This document shows positions 25,947 through 37,648 of a stretch of DNA of 64,000 nucleotides, piece after piece; within the stretch, counting starts at the first letter, position 1, and each line of letters begins with the position of its first letter. Source of the DNA: Prinia subflava (Eukaryota > Chordata > Aves > Passeriformes > Cisticolidae); NCBI RefSeq assembly GCF_021018805.1, contig NC_086247.1:141976102-142040101 (forward strand). The letters run 5' to 3'. The position numbers and the translations under genes were made by a program. Under the pieces are notes generated by a model. The model was not told where the DNA came from. It searched no databases and worked only from the letters and a program-made list of their open reading frames with translations.

Positions 25947-28900
25947 TTGAGGCTTCAACTGTGTAAGATATAGACCAACAATAAACTTTGGTCCCCATAC
26001 AGACCAATTGGATGAAAATAGTTTATGGGAGTTCAAGTATGATAAGCTCATGATGCCTTGTGGATTTAAAAACCTTCTGCCCCTGAGCTGTGACTCACTC
26101 ATCTTCAGAAGCCAAGTAAGTTTTCCCAAGTAATTCAGGAGCTGACTGGCTCAGACCCATGGCACTGCTAGGGAAGCATGGAACCGCTATGAATGTTCAA
26201 AATCTCTTCCTGTTTTGAGATAATGCAGCATAAAATAAGTCTCCCTTGAACAGATTCAGACCTCCTGCCAGACATTTCTCACAGGGTGCACACAGACAAC
26301 TCCTGAAGCTCTACTGATGGGTAGCAATTTATTAAATTGCCATAATTCTGGACGGATTAAGGGCAAAGGTCTCACATATTACAGCTACAGAAATAAGTCT
26401 CATCTTTTGATTGGAAATTCTATTGCTGTTTCAATAAAGCAAGGTTGGACATAACGGCTGCAGCAACAGCATCACTATCGTCATTCCATTCCTTTTACTT
26501 TGACATTGTTCTGCTTAAATTTTTTTCTCCCTTATCCACCTGCAAAAAATCATGCAATGGCATCTGAACAATATCATTCCTCACAATGGGATGCAGTGGG
26601 TAAACGCTGCTGCTGTCTTGTATTTCCCTCATCTCCACTTTCTACATCCCTTCTGTCTTTTAGCTTTCTTTAAAAATCCCATCACCCCATGAAATCATAA
26701 GTTTAATCACATATCTGTGGTTGGTTGGTAAGAATGTTGTAAAAGTCTCCTGTATACACAAAAATTCAGTAAGACTTAGGTTTTGCAGCTCTCTTTCCAT
26801 CCTATTCTAATGTCTATGATTAAATATGTTAACAAAATATACATTCATCCATGCATTTACCACCAAAACATGTTTTTTAAAGTATTTTAAGCACGATTTG
26901 GAATAGTATTTTCCATAGCTAGAAGGCCCCTTGAAAACTGTCATTAATTTTTGAAGTGGCACACATTCAGGTTTTCTCTTGTTCAAAGGACTAGAAGTTG
27001 TGGCACTGACTTCAGTGTTGACAGGGTCATATCTTGCATGTAGATCTCCCTAGTTAAAAAATTATGTTGGATCATCATTCCCTGCTAATCCAGGCTGATT
27101 TTTTACAAAGAAACAAAGTTTCCTTAGACCATGCTTCTGCTTTGATCTTTTATCTCTGCTTAATTAAGAACTCTGATTCATTTTTACCTTGCCAGACTAT
27201 CTTGTATCCCTGATTCATTTTCCCTTGGCTACATTAAAAAAGGTGACTCTTGGCTGCTTTCCACTTTTACCTTTGCATAGCTGGTCTAACAAAAGTGGCT
27301 AATGTTTTCCTTCTGATTAATTTTTAGGCTTTTGCATTGGCCCTTCTCCCCAAAGCCTCTAGCCTTTCTGTCCTCCTTGCTTCAATCCTTCTAATGTTAC
27401 CAATGAAAGACATTTGCTTCCTGCGTGTAGTAAACTCTTGTTAAAACACCTTAGAATTTTTTTTAATTCCATTTCCCCTGCAGCACAGACTAGCACTGCT
27501 TGGATAGGATTTTTTGCAATGCATACCTTTGGCCTCATTAAATAATTACAAAATAAACCAGAAGGAGTTGCAACCATTGTATGGGAGATAAACAGTTTTT
27601 AAAATGTGGCCTACTTAAATAATTACTCAACAGACCAAAACAACTCTGATCTGTCATGTAGCTAATGTGCAGTTTTCAAAAACTATCTAAAGTAATTACC
27701 CAATAGAGCTGATAGTTCTAAATGAACCACTGCTTTTCTTTGGGTACTTGGTGCCCAGATTAAAACAATCTGATTGCATTATTTCTTTAGGAAGGTTTAT
27801 AAATATCAGTCAAGAACATATTAGGATCTTCTTCCACTTCTATTACTTTTCAGCTTTTTAAAGATTCTTCAATGATCACGGACTTCTGATCTGTGGAGAC
27901 CATCCATGTCTCCACAGGAGGAGACACTTCATTTCCAGATTAAAATCTGGGATGCCTCTTCAGTAACAGTGTGATCCTTTATTTTCTGTTAGCTATACTT
28001 TCACTTAGAAAAGGGGTATCAGAGACCCCTTTGTAAATGCAGGTTCTTTGTATGACACCTGCTTATCCTACCCTGGCACCAATATAAAGATTTGGGGTGC
28101 CAGTGTGACATTCTACAATGGATTGACCAGTTCTAATCACTGATATATTTTAGCAGCAAAGCCTTCCTAATACAAAAGCATTTTATATGAAAAAAAGTTG
28201 TGCTTTGCTTGGAATCATTTATTCTCTCTGCTGTCCTTCTCCCTCCCCCTACACTCCTCAGAAAAAAAGGAAGCCTCAGCAAAAGCACAGTTTTTCCAAT
28301 ACGCCTGTGCTTACACCAGCGATTTCACCAGCACTGTTCTGTCAATCACACATCACACTTTACCACCCTCCTCATCAACAGAGCTGCTCCAGCAAAATTT
28401 TGTATTACAGACCTGACCTGAGCCTCATTAAAGTGGCCAAGGGTCATAGGCTATAAAGGCACACAGACATGTTTGGAAAACAGCAGCTTCCTATCTTCTC
28501 TTTAGTTTAATTGGTTTTGAACTTAAATGGAAGCTGACCTTGTTTTCAAATTTTAACAAAAAATAATTTTTATTGCTACTTTTGACTGGTTCATTTTTTT
28601 AGCCACAGAAATCTGTTATCTTTTCAGCTGCACTTTGACAATTCAGATATTTTAACATCCTGATCATAGGGCTATGCCTGGAGAAGTTTGAAGGAGTGTC
28701 CAAAAAGAAGAGGATCAAGAAAATGGGGCATATTTTTGTAAAAACTGGAAGGAGACCAATGCAAGGAAACTGGAAAGAGATGAAGGAGGAGAAAGATCCC
28801 AAACACCAAAAGTGGCTTCACAAGACTAATTCTGAATCACCAGAAGACCTTTTTGTCTTGGTGGCAGGCATAGCAGCTTGCCAACTTTGAGAACAGCCTT

Positions 28901-30449
28901 TTATTAAGGAACTTATAGAATGCTTTGGATATTTAATTTTAGTAATCCAAGTGTGAATATATTGTATTTATTTTTAGTAACATTCTTAACCTTCTGTGAC
29001 TCTCTGCACTGGTAGCTGTCATTGAATGGAGTTTGTTACTTGCTGCTCTATTTCCGATACCATAATGAAGCCTGTAGCACACGTCTGTTCTTGTGTTGGC
29101 CTAATTGACTCCAAAATTTCACAGACATCACGTGAACTAACTGAGGTCCTCCAGCAATGATGGTGGGACCCCCAGCCCTCACTACAGTGTGACAGCTTTA
29201 CTGCCTGTAACAGTGAAAAACAACCCAAGAGCAGAAAATACACACTTGTGTGCAGAGGAGCTTTGACTTGGAACAGGGCGAGGAGAGTGTTGAAGAGCCA
29301 ACAGAGAGAGGAGAGCCTGAACTTAAATCAAAACCAAGTCTATTAGAACAGTAAGACCATTTTCAGGATTTTCCCTTGTTCGAGATTAACCAAAGTGACA
29401 ATTTGCCAAAAGAAACAGTTTTGTTTTAGTCTGGAAAAGAACACATTAGTTAATAATGCAAAGCTTATCCTTGTTTTTACAGTAACTGCAGTTGAGTAAC
29501 TGAGATGATAAAATTCCAGTGCAGAAACTTTAAAATGTTTATATTTCACAGATACAAAAAGATTGCAAGTACGATCTCCATTTGCCTTAGAAAGACCTTT
29601 TATTTTCTTTTGTCAAATCTCTGCAGCAAACACAGCAACAATTCAGATTTTTCAATGAGAGCACTGAACTTGTGATTTCTTGAAAAATTGACTTTTCCCT
29701 CCTTAGCCATATCAGTCATCCAAAAATTTTCATAACAGGGGACCTTGACATCCATAATGAGACTGACTTTGATTCTTGGGACAGCATATTTGGTTAGAAC
29801 TTTCTTTGTTCTATAAATAGAAGTCCTCCTATGTGTTTTTTGTGGATACAAGGAAGGGAGCCTATTAAATATAGGGTCAGGACATATTTTTGAGGTGTGC
29901 AAAGATGTAACAATTTTCTTCTGCTGCTAAAGGGCAAGCAGAGTGGCACAGCCTTCATATCTTCTGTCTGTTAAACTAAGAATGGAATGAACAGTCCCTT
30001 TCGGCTATTTTCTTGCATTGTAGTCTAAAGCATAATACTCTTAACTTATTTCACCATTGAGAAAAACCCTGAAATAATTTATTTCTTCCTATTCTTTAGT
30101 GATTATGGCTGAGGGAAGAGAAGGGGAGAGAAAGGGGTGCTGGAATTGATGAAAAATTAAAAAAATTTAAATTACAGCACTGCATGATAAAATGAGAGAC
30201 TCAGGATAAAAGATTTGCATATGAAGTTTTCTGTTTTACTTAAAAACTTTTCCTTTTTTGTTTGTTTTTAGAACAGCTCAGTGACCAGATCTGGGGTTCA
30301 GTTCTGGTTGCATTATATGACTGGGCAGAGGAGCAAGGATTTACATCCTTTTTCCTATTCAAAGCAACGTACTTTGTTTAGGAGCACTTAGGCTGTAGAA
30401 CCAACTGCTGTGGGATTCTGGGGATGCCAGGTGTACAAACAAGTTGAAA
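25947..30449. other. AT-rich stretch, no gene seen
   Basis: Contains one GC-containing perfect hairpin at 27891-27917. The Lys-rich 64-codon plus frame at 28696-28890 and the three overlapping plus frames at 28187-28456 show no family resemblance. No transposon was recognised until the CR1 fragment at 30450. Confidence 0.5.
27891..27917. repeat. Perfect 10-bp hairpin CTGTGGAGAC / GTCTCCACAG
   Basis: The arms are exact reverse complements around the 7-nt loop CATCCAT, extended by one possible T-G wobble pair. Unlike most palindromes here it is about 60% GC, so the RNA form would be stable. It is too short for a microRNA precursor. Confidence 0.85.
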
Positions 30450-30699
30450 GATAGATTAGGACAAGGGGTAATGGCTTCAAAAGGAAAGACAATAAATTTA
30501 GATTGGATATAATGAAGAAATTCTCCATTGTGTGGGTGATGAGGCACTGGCACAGGCTGCCCAGAGAAGTTGTGGATGCCCCATCCCTGGAGATGTTCAA
30601 GGCCAGGTTAGAGTGGGCTTTGAACCACCTGGTCTAGTGGAAGGCGTCCCTGCCCATGGTCCCTTACAACCCAAATCATTCTACAAAAATATGATTCTA
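30450..30699 (+). mobile_element. CR1 LINE 3' end fragment
   Basis: In order it shows AGGACAAGGGGTAATGGCTT, AGATTGGATATAATGAAGAA, GGCACTGGCACAGGCTGCCC, AGTTGTGGATGCCCCATCCC, GAGATGTTCAAGGCCAGGTT, CTGGTCTAG, CCTGCCCATGG, then CCCTTACAACCCAAATCATTCTAC. This is the order of the last 250 bp of avian CR1 (end of ORF2 and 3' UTR), read on the plus strand. Near the end the usual GGTTGGA...GATCTT block is missing between CCATGG and TCCCTTACAACC, so this copy has an internal deletion. The 5' limit is approximate. The 83-codon frame at 30532-30783 is a chance frame over the element. Confidence 0.93.
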
Positions 30700-32119
30700 A
30701 TCAAATTCATAGAGGATGGCCTCATTACTGTCAATCAACCATGCACTCCAAATCCAACCTTTTCCTCAGAGGATCTCTACTGATTAGCCAAAGATGAGCA
30801 GTGTGACTTTGAGAGACGTGCTGTACTTGTCCTCATTCTTAGAGTGCAGTTTCACAGCAGCTCAAGATGACATAAGTGCTGCACTTCCTCCTGCCCTGGG
30901 CATGTAATTCCAGCCTCATTCCTTTATCCAGCTGGCCCAGGAAACAGTTTCAATCAAAAACTAAATTATGTCATCCAAGTCAACTTCCTGATCTCATCTT
31001 GTAAGCATAGTTGTTTAATCACTTTTTTTTCCTGTAATCTGCTACTGACAGATATTCAGTGGTTTATGAAGCTGTACAAACCTCTGGTCAACCCCAATAT
31101 AGAGAATTTATTGCTATATTCCTCTAAGCCATCCTGCTCTTACCCATGTTCAGCAGTGATGGGAATGTTGGCAGGGAGTTCTGCTGGCTGAAATGTTGAT
31201 TTTGTGAGAACTATCTGAAAAAACTAATTCATATTTGTGCAGGATGAGTTAATTATTGTACTCCTCTCTCAAGGTAACAGGCAGCTTGAAAAGTCTTCTG
31301 CTCCTACTGAACTGCAGCAGTGTAGTCTGAGCTGGTGACCCCTTCATGGACATGGTGCTATCACTGCTCTTTAGAAATAATCCCCTGCATGGGCTCTGAA
31401 GATCTCCTGACCTTTTTCAGCATTTGGTTTGTCTTAAGCTTCGCTAGAGATGGCATTTTTTTCTACCAGCAACTGTTCTACACTATCTATAACACTTCTC
31501 TTCAAAGGTGCTGTTAAACTAATCCTTAATTTTATATGCCCATCAGCTCAGTGTGTGGTAAGGTAACAAGAAGATAAGAGCTCTTGGCATGTGCCTGTGT
31601 GCAGCTGCGTAACCTTTCCCACCCTGCAACACTTATCTGACTTCAAGAGGAAGGCATCAAAAATACAACATTGTGAGTTATTTTCACAGCATACGGGTCT
31701 GGCTGTGCAGTTTTAAACCCCCCTCTGGTTCAAGTGCCACACATATTTTCTGTTGCATACATTCACTGCTGAACTCCAGTGAGAATGGCAGCAGTGTCCT
31801 GAACCAACAAAAGCACTTATTCACATTACCTTTCAGATGGCCACTATTCCCACTGAAGTCAATAGGGATACAAGGGTTAACTGTTTAAATTCAAACAGAC
31901 GCCTCAGAGCTTCTTGACTTGTGAACAAAAATTAAATCCTGGGGCTGTTAAGTAAAACTCCTTAACTCTGGTTTTGGATTCTCTGAGTGAGAATTCTCAA
32001 AGGAGGGTGTCTCTGGAGGAAACCAAGAATTAACAGTGAAGTTACAATAATATTAACTTCCCCTAATATTAGTTAGGGGAAGGAAGAAAGAAAAAATATA
32101 CACCCTAAAACATACACAC

Positions 32120-32169
32120 AATATTTCAAATTTAAGATTTTTAAAAGTTTAAATTTATCTTGAAATATT
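32120..32169. repeat. Bulged AT-rich inverted repeat
   Basis: AATATTTC AAATTTAA on the left pairs with TTAAATTT and GAAATATT on the right. That gives sixteen base pairs, with a 5-nt bulge (ATCTT) on the right arm and a 13-nt loop. The composition is almost purely AT. Confidence 0.75.
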
Positions 32170-32203
32170 GAAATTCTATTTCATGTTATTATTTTTATCA
32201 TAA

Positions 32204-32227
32204 TAATAAGAAATATTTTTCTTATTA
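32204..32227. repeat. Perfect 10-bp inverted repeat, 4-nt loop
   Basis: TAATAAGAAA is followed by TATT and then its exact reverse complement. It lies only 35 bp from the bulged inverted repeat upstream, so the two form a small cluster. Confidence 0.8.
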
Positions 32228-33022
32228 AACCCTACACAATTTTAAAGGAAGGAAATACAAAGAAAACAGGATTCAGAAAACATTAAGTAATTCACAATTA
32301 AAAATCCTATTTCATCCTGGAATTTAAAATGTTTTCCATTTGACTTGAAACGTACAATTAAATTTGCATTTCTGTTGCTGAGTTATATCATCTTGACCTG
32401 AAAGAAGCAGTAGTGATTCTTTCTGGACTATTTTTTTTCAAATTACAATCCTTTTATTGAAACAAAAATGCAGTACTCTAGATCCTCTGCTGAATGATGG
32501 AGAGGAAGAGGATAGCAAGGCAAAGTAGCTTTTGGTGGGTGAGATTCTGTCTTATAGGGTTTTTGTCTGGCAAGCATGGAGGAACTTACATTTTCAGCCC
32601 TTTCAGCTCTTTTTTTGGGTGACAGTTGTTTTTTCTACCTGAAGATATAGTCTAGGTTAGAGGAACAGATAAAAAACCCTAATGATTGCCTGACTTTGTT
32701 TCTATTGTCGTATTTGTTGATGTTATCTTGGTTTATGTGGGTCAGAAGGCATCCACCCTTGGCTCTCTTGCTGCTGCTGTCACTTAGGGCTCTGAACAGT
32801 GGCCCCACCGTGTTACCAAGTTAGAACAAAGGCACTTTTCACCCATTTATCACCCAGACAGCTGAATACACATGGCGTAAAACATTACAGAACAAACCTC
32901 CAAATCCTTCTGCTTAATAGCATTGTATTCCAGCACCAATTGTTCTCTAGACAAAGAGGTGCCATAGGGCACGAGAGGGAAACAGATCATTTTAGAGTGT
33001 TACATATCACAGAGAGCAGTTG

Positions 33023-33106
33023 TGAAAGATGTCCTTGCCCGTGGCAGTGGGGTTGGACTAGGTACCTTTAAAAGGTACTTCCCAACACAAACCATTCTAT
33101 AACATA
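33023..33106 (+). mobile_element. CR1 LINE terminal fragment (about 80 bp)
   Basis: GATGTCCTTGCCCGTGGCAG, then GGGGTTGGACTAGGTACCTT, a short AAAGGTACTTCCCAAC block and CAAACCATTCTATAACATAA. This matches the last part of the CR1 3' UTR on the plus strand, including the terminal ATTCTAT motif. It is very heavily 5'-truncated. Upstream sequence does not resemble CR1. Confidence 0.9.
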
Positions 33107-33807
33107 ATCCTCACAACTGTGGTTATAGGAGAGTTTTGTTTTGTTTTACAGTTAATTGACATTATCCTGGAATAGCAAATAAAACAAACAAAACAATCAG
33201 CTGTGTCAGAATTACAAAGAGAATTTTCTAATATGGGGGGCTGAGGCTTCAAAGTCACTGCTGGGATTTTGGAAAGCTAATATAAAGGCTGGGGCAATGA
33301 GTGGTCTCTGTGGGACAGGGAAATAGTACAAGCAAGGAAGTGATGAATCCATGAAGGGACGTCTAATGTTCCCTTATGAAAAGTTTTCTCCCCTTTGTCT
33401 TTGATAAGTGCACTCAATAGCATAAAGAATGTGAGATAAAATGCTGGACATGCTGAACTCAGCAGCAGAACTGCTGTTGTCTTGTAGTGGCCATGATTTC
33501 AAACAGAAAAAGCAGTATGAAACCCAACTTAGAGCTCTTTGAAAGAACCTGAATCTCCTTTCAGAGAATCCCTCTCCTTTTACATTGAGTTATCAAAACT
33601 AGAAGCTTTAGAATGGCTCAATAAAATTGTAAATAGCCATCATAAATATTCACATGGCAATTCTGTAAATGTGTAAAACATCACATTCTAAATAAAAATG
33701 TCTTTGTTCAGTATTAACCCCCAGCCATCCTGGCTTTATCTTCAAGCAAAATACTGTAGTACTGAACCCTAATAAAATATTTTCATCTAGAGCTATTGTT
33801 TTAGATG

Positions 33808-33874
33808 TTTGGTTTTGGTTTTTTGGGAGTTTTTTGGTGGTTTTTTTTTTTTTTTTTTGTTTGTTTTTTTGTGG
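33808..33874. repeat. T/G-rich low-complexity tract
   Basis: GGTTTTGG-type units, a run of about 18 T, then TTTG units. It is simple sequence with no retrotransposon body recognised next to it. Confidence 0.85.
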
Positions 33875-35503
33875 TTATTATTAACTATTATTATTAATTG
33901 CTTTCTCTATTTGTTATTTCTTAGCTCTGTATGTGTCTGTGATTGCTCATTTCAAATGGTGGTTTAGTGATGTACATAATCAAAATTGATTTAAAATTAA
34001 TATTCTATGGAATCTGAACAATGAGTAATCTCTCACAGAAGATGATGGATGAATAGTTCAATACCTGGTATGTGCTGCTATTTCAAGTTATTCAATCTTT
34101 TTTTGAAACTCTCTAATCAAGAGTTTGTTTTGAATACATGCATTTAATTTATATAATATGCACTCAAATTTTAACTTGGGGAGGAGGAAGAGGGCGTGAT
34201 TTCCTGTAGTCTAGAGATGTCTAGAGGGTCTTATCCAAAATGCTGCAATTTTTGATCTCCAGCTCCAATAAGAAAAACTAAAGAAGATAATTTTTAGAAT
34301 CGAAATCTGTCTGGATGTTTCACTATTCCCTTGGGATACAGATTATTGAGTTTCAAGAAAATTATATGCTGAATAAGCAGTTAAATATGCAAAGCAGGAT
34401 TTATCCAACAGGAAAGATACACCCTCCAATCTATGGTGACTAACATAATTATTTGGGATTCCAGCAGGAGATAAAGCTTTGTACTGAACAAGGCAGAAAC
34501 TCAGCCTAAGATGTCTTTCCCATTTCTCACAGAGCAGCCAAATCACCAGGCTCTTGGGCTATGAGTGAGCCTTTTTTATCTGTCTTGCCCTTCCCTAGCC
34601 CCTCCCAATCCTTTAATTTCTTCAACACTTTTGTGTTACTGTGAGAAGTTCCCATTACAATATAGTGGAATTTCCCAAGGAATGAAGTTCCATCATTAGA
34701 AAATTCCCAATTATTTCTGCTATTATTTCTCATTAAATTAGCTCTCTAAGCACCACTGTGTGAGGATTCCAGGTTCTCTGTATCAATGAAAAACAGCTGT
34801 ATCTCCTGGGAACTTTAAAAGGCATTTCTCAGGGGAAAAAGGAGAGCCCTAAGGTGCTGCAACCACTAATTGTAGTTCTGGAACTGGTGATAACACTCAT
34901 ATAATTATATGGTTTTTAAGAGATTTTCAGATACATGTTTCTTATAGTACCTAAGTCATCCAATCAGGAAAACAAAACAAAAATGTAGTGCCTAGGTCAC
35001 CACTGGATCACGTTGTGGCATTTCAATAAGAATACAAAAATGAAAGAAGAGCTTACTGAGCATTTCTAAATAACAAACAAATCCATAAAATCTGAAATTT
35101 AAATGGATTTTTTAGATATTCTGCAAGCAGAAAAAGGAGTGAAATAAATCAGATACATTATTCAGCACAAAGTACTCTCCCAAGTCCTCTTTTTTTCCAA
35201 TTTTTTCTTTATCTAGCAAACTACACAACCAGCCATTGCTTTCTGGGGATTTCATTAGCATGTGGAAGACATATTGTAAGAAAGCTTGTCCACTAGGGAA
35301 GTATTATCTTTTACTGGCAATCTGTGAGTGCTACTGAAAAATGACCTTTTACTATCAAAATATTAATGTCTTTATCTCAAGAAAGAATTTAAAATCTAAA
35401 CCTTGCACGAAAATGGGATATAATTTTTCTTTGCTCTCCATGGATATGGATGCTTCATAATGTCTGTATAATTCCCTGCTTTACATGCACCTGGAGCCAT
35501 ATT

Positions 35504-35528
35504 ATATGATAACTAGAAGTTATCATAT
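35504..35528. repeat. Perfect 11-bp inverted repeat, 3-nt loop
   Basis: ATATGATAACT is followed by AGA and then its exact reverse complement AGTTATCATAT. Confidence 0.85.
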
Positions 35529-37603
35529 TTCATAAGGCTATCGTAGTGTTCCTGTCACGTGGAATGAAAACTGTAGACTGCACATATTTGTATCCTGTAC
35601 ATAAAATTTTGGTGTTTCTCTGACAGACAGACGTGGATAGTGGGCAGCAAGAATTGATATCTGTGTGAATGTGGATATGAAACAATAGAGGATCGCTCAG
35701 CTTCGGGGTTTACTTACACTATGGTCATTCTCCTGATTCTTAAAGAAATGCAGGGTAAGCAATGATGCTTCCTTTGTGTGCCCATGCCATCACAGCGCTC
35801 CCATCCCTTCACTCCTGACTTTGCAGCACTTACATTGCTTCATTTCAGGGAAAGAAGTGCCTAAGTGCCCACGTTGCCCAGTGATGAACGTACCACACTG
35901 CTGATTATGGGGGCCTCTGAGTCTTGGGGCATCATTCCACCCAGAGGGAAATGGGTGATGGGGAAAGAAAGAAGAAGGGCAGTCCCAGTCCTAAAGCCCA
36001 AATGTTTGTATTGGTTCTTGATCCATAGGTTTAAGCTTGGTCTCCACTTTTTAACAGTTGGCCACAAGAGGGAAAAAATTATATATGAAAAAAATGCTGA
36101 GATTATAGAAAATGGAAAGATGAAGTTACATGCATGTGAAAAGTAACACACACAATCCCTTTATGTGGATAAGAACTGAATTGATTGGTCTATAGATTAC
36201 TTCTTGCAGAATTTCTTTGAGCCTATGCCTTGAACAACACAAGTGTGACTCTGTTACTTCCCCCCTGTAGACATACTAATCCAATGCTATTGAATAGTCA
36301 GGAAAAGACAAATTAATTTAAAAATATTTACATGGATTACTAGGGATATCAGTAAGCATTTAAAAATGCCCCAGTTGAATCACTTTCCTTAGGACACAGT
36401 AGATAAACCTTAACTCATGAACCAAGGACAAACTATAAAATTCTTGCATAATTAAGATAATGGAACAGCTTGATAATATCAGAAGAGACAGTCCAAATCC
36501 TTTCCCCTTACCACCAACCTGAAACTGATGTTTCTGTCTTTGATCCAAATCTACTACTCAGTGAGCTGATTTAACTCACTAAACAAGCAGAAAAAAATAA
36601 TCCAGAAAGAAGTTGGTAACATTATTTTGATTTGATTTTGTCAGCTCCTGTAAGAAAAGCATATGCTAGAATTTAATCTTGCACTTCAGTTCAGCTGATA
36701 TCTACAGGAATTTAAGAGTATGCACAACATACAACAGAAACTTTCTTTCATTAATCCAACAGTTCATCATAAGGAATAAGCAGAATTAAGAAATTTGAGC
36801 CTCTTCTCAGATGTACTGACAACAGTGGGCTTAAAATGGGTCTACATTTCTTTTGCTCCCTTCTCTCTGAAGATACCAGTTCACTTCTAGAGGGGAGCTA
36901 CCCTTTTTAGTGGTGCTAAAATTTAGCCACGGTCCCATATCTAAAACAACACACAGGCCAAAATAAAACCTCAGGTAGAAGTATCTAATGCTGCACGGTT
37001 TAAAGTGACTGTTGTGACCAAAAATTCAGAAGATAAAAGAAAGCATAATGTTTATAAGAATTTGCAATTAGCCCTATTACCCAAACCTATCAGTGTGGGA
37101 GTTAAAAAAACAACATTAATATTAACATTCCTACAGCAACACTCCGCAGCACGGAGATTTTAGGTCAGCTTCATTTTAGAGGGATAAATAATGAATTGAA
37201 GTGCCAAATCATTTTGTGGAAACATCCTGTAATGCAAATGCCTCTTAAAGGCAAAAGAGAGATTCATGCTTAGAAATCACATAGAAAAATCTGTCTCTGA
37301 TGAGTCCTCAGTAACTTCATTGCAATTTATAATAGGTTCCTTCCATAATCTACTTCCATAAAAAATTGTGCTTTTTCTAGGCTGCATCTTCCAGTAAGGG
37401 GTCTGATTTAATGGTAGAAGTAAAGATACAATGTCTGTACTGCATTGTCAGCCTTTTTTACCAAAAGGTAGAAAAATGGAATTTGGCATACTTTAGTCAC
37501 CAAAATTCACGGTCCAAAATTGTGGTGTAAAATTCAGTGTTGAGGTGTGAACTGAAAAGGTTAGGTCTCGCTAGATATATTACTTAGCTGTCTTATGTCT
37601 AGG

Positions 37604-37648
37604 AAAAAAAGAAAAAAAAAGAAAAAAAAAGAAAAAAAAAAAAAAAAA
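37604..37648. repeat. (GA8-9)n tract
   Basis: Three G residues at a regular 10-bp spacing within an A run, ending in 17 A. The regular spacing resembles the (A8-9 C)n tract at 21548. Confidence 0.92.

Larger units (their letters stand above)
30700..33022. other. AT-rich stretch, no gene seen
   Basis: Two AT-rich inverted repeats (32120-32169 and 32204-32227) lie close together. Otherwise only short open frames. The 90-codon plus frame at 32799-33071 runs into the next CR1 fragment and is not credible. Confidence 0.5.
33107..37603. other. AT-rich stretch, no gene seen
   Basis: A T/G-rich tract lies at 33808-33874 with an 18-19-base T run. Near 35861-36151 both strands stay open for over 90 codons, but neither translation shows a domain. 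A moderately complex segment at 37130-37270 is mentioned among the findings as a possible conserved non-coding element. Confidence 0.5.

Noticed and set aside
30260..30449. Possible upstream extension of the CR1 at 30450
   Set aside because: GGGTTCAGTTCTGG looks CR1-like, but the intervening sequence does not follow the CR1 order, so the element was not extended.
35861..36151. Both strands open for more than 90 codons
   Set aside because: Opposite-strand openness over 290 bp occurs by chance in a window this size, and neither product is recognisable.
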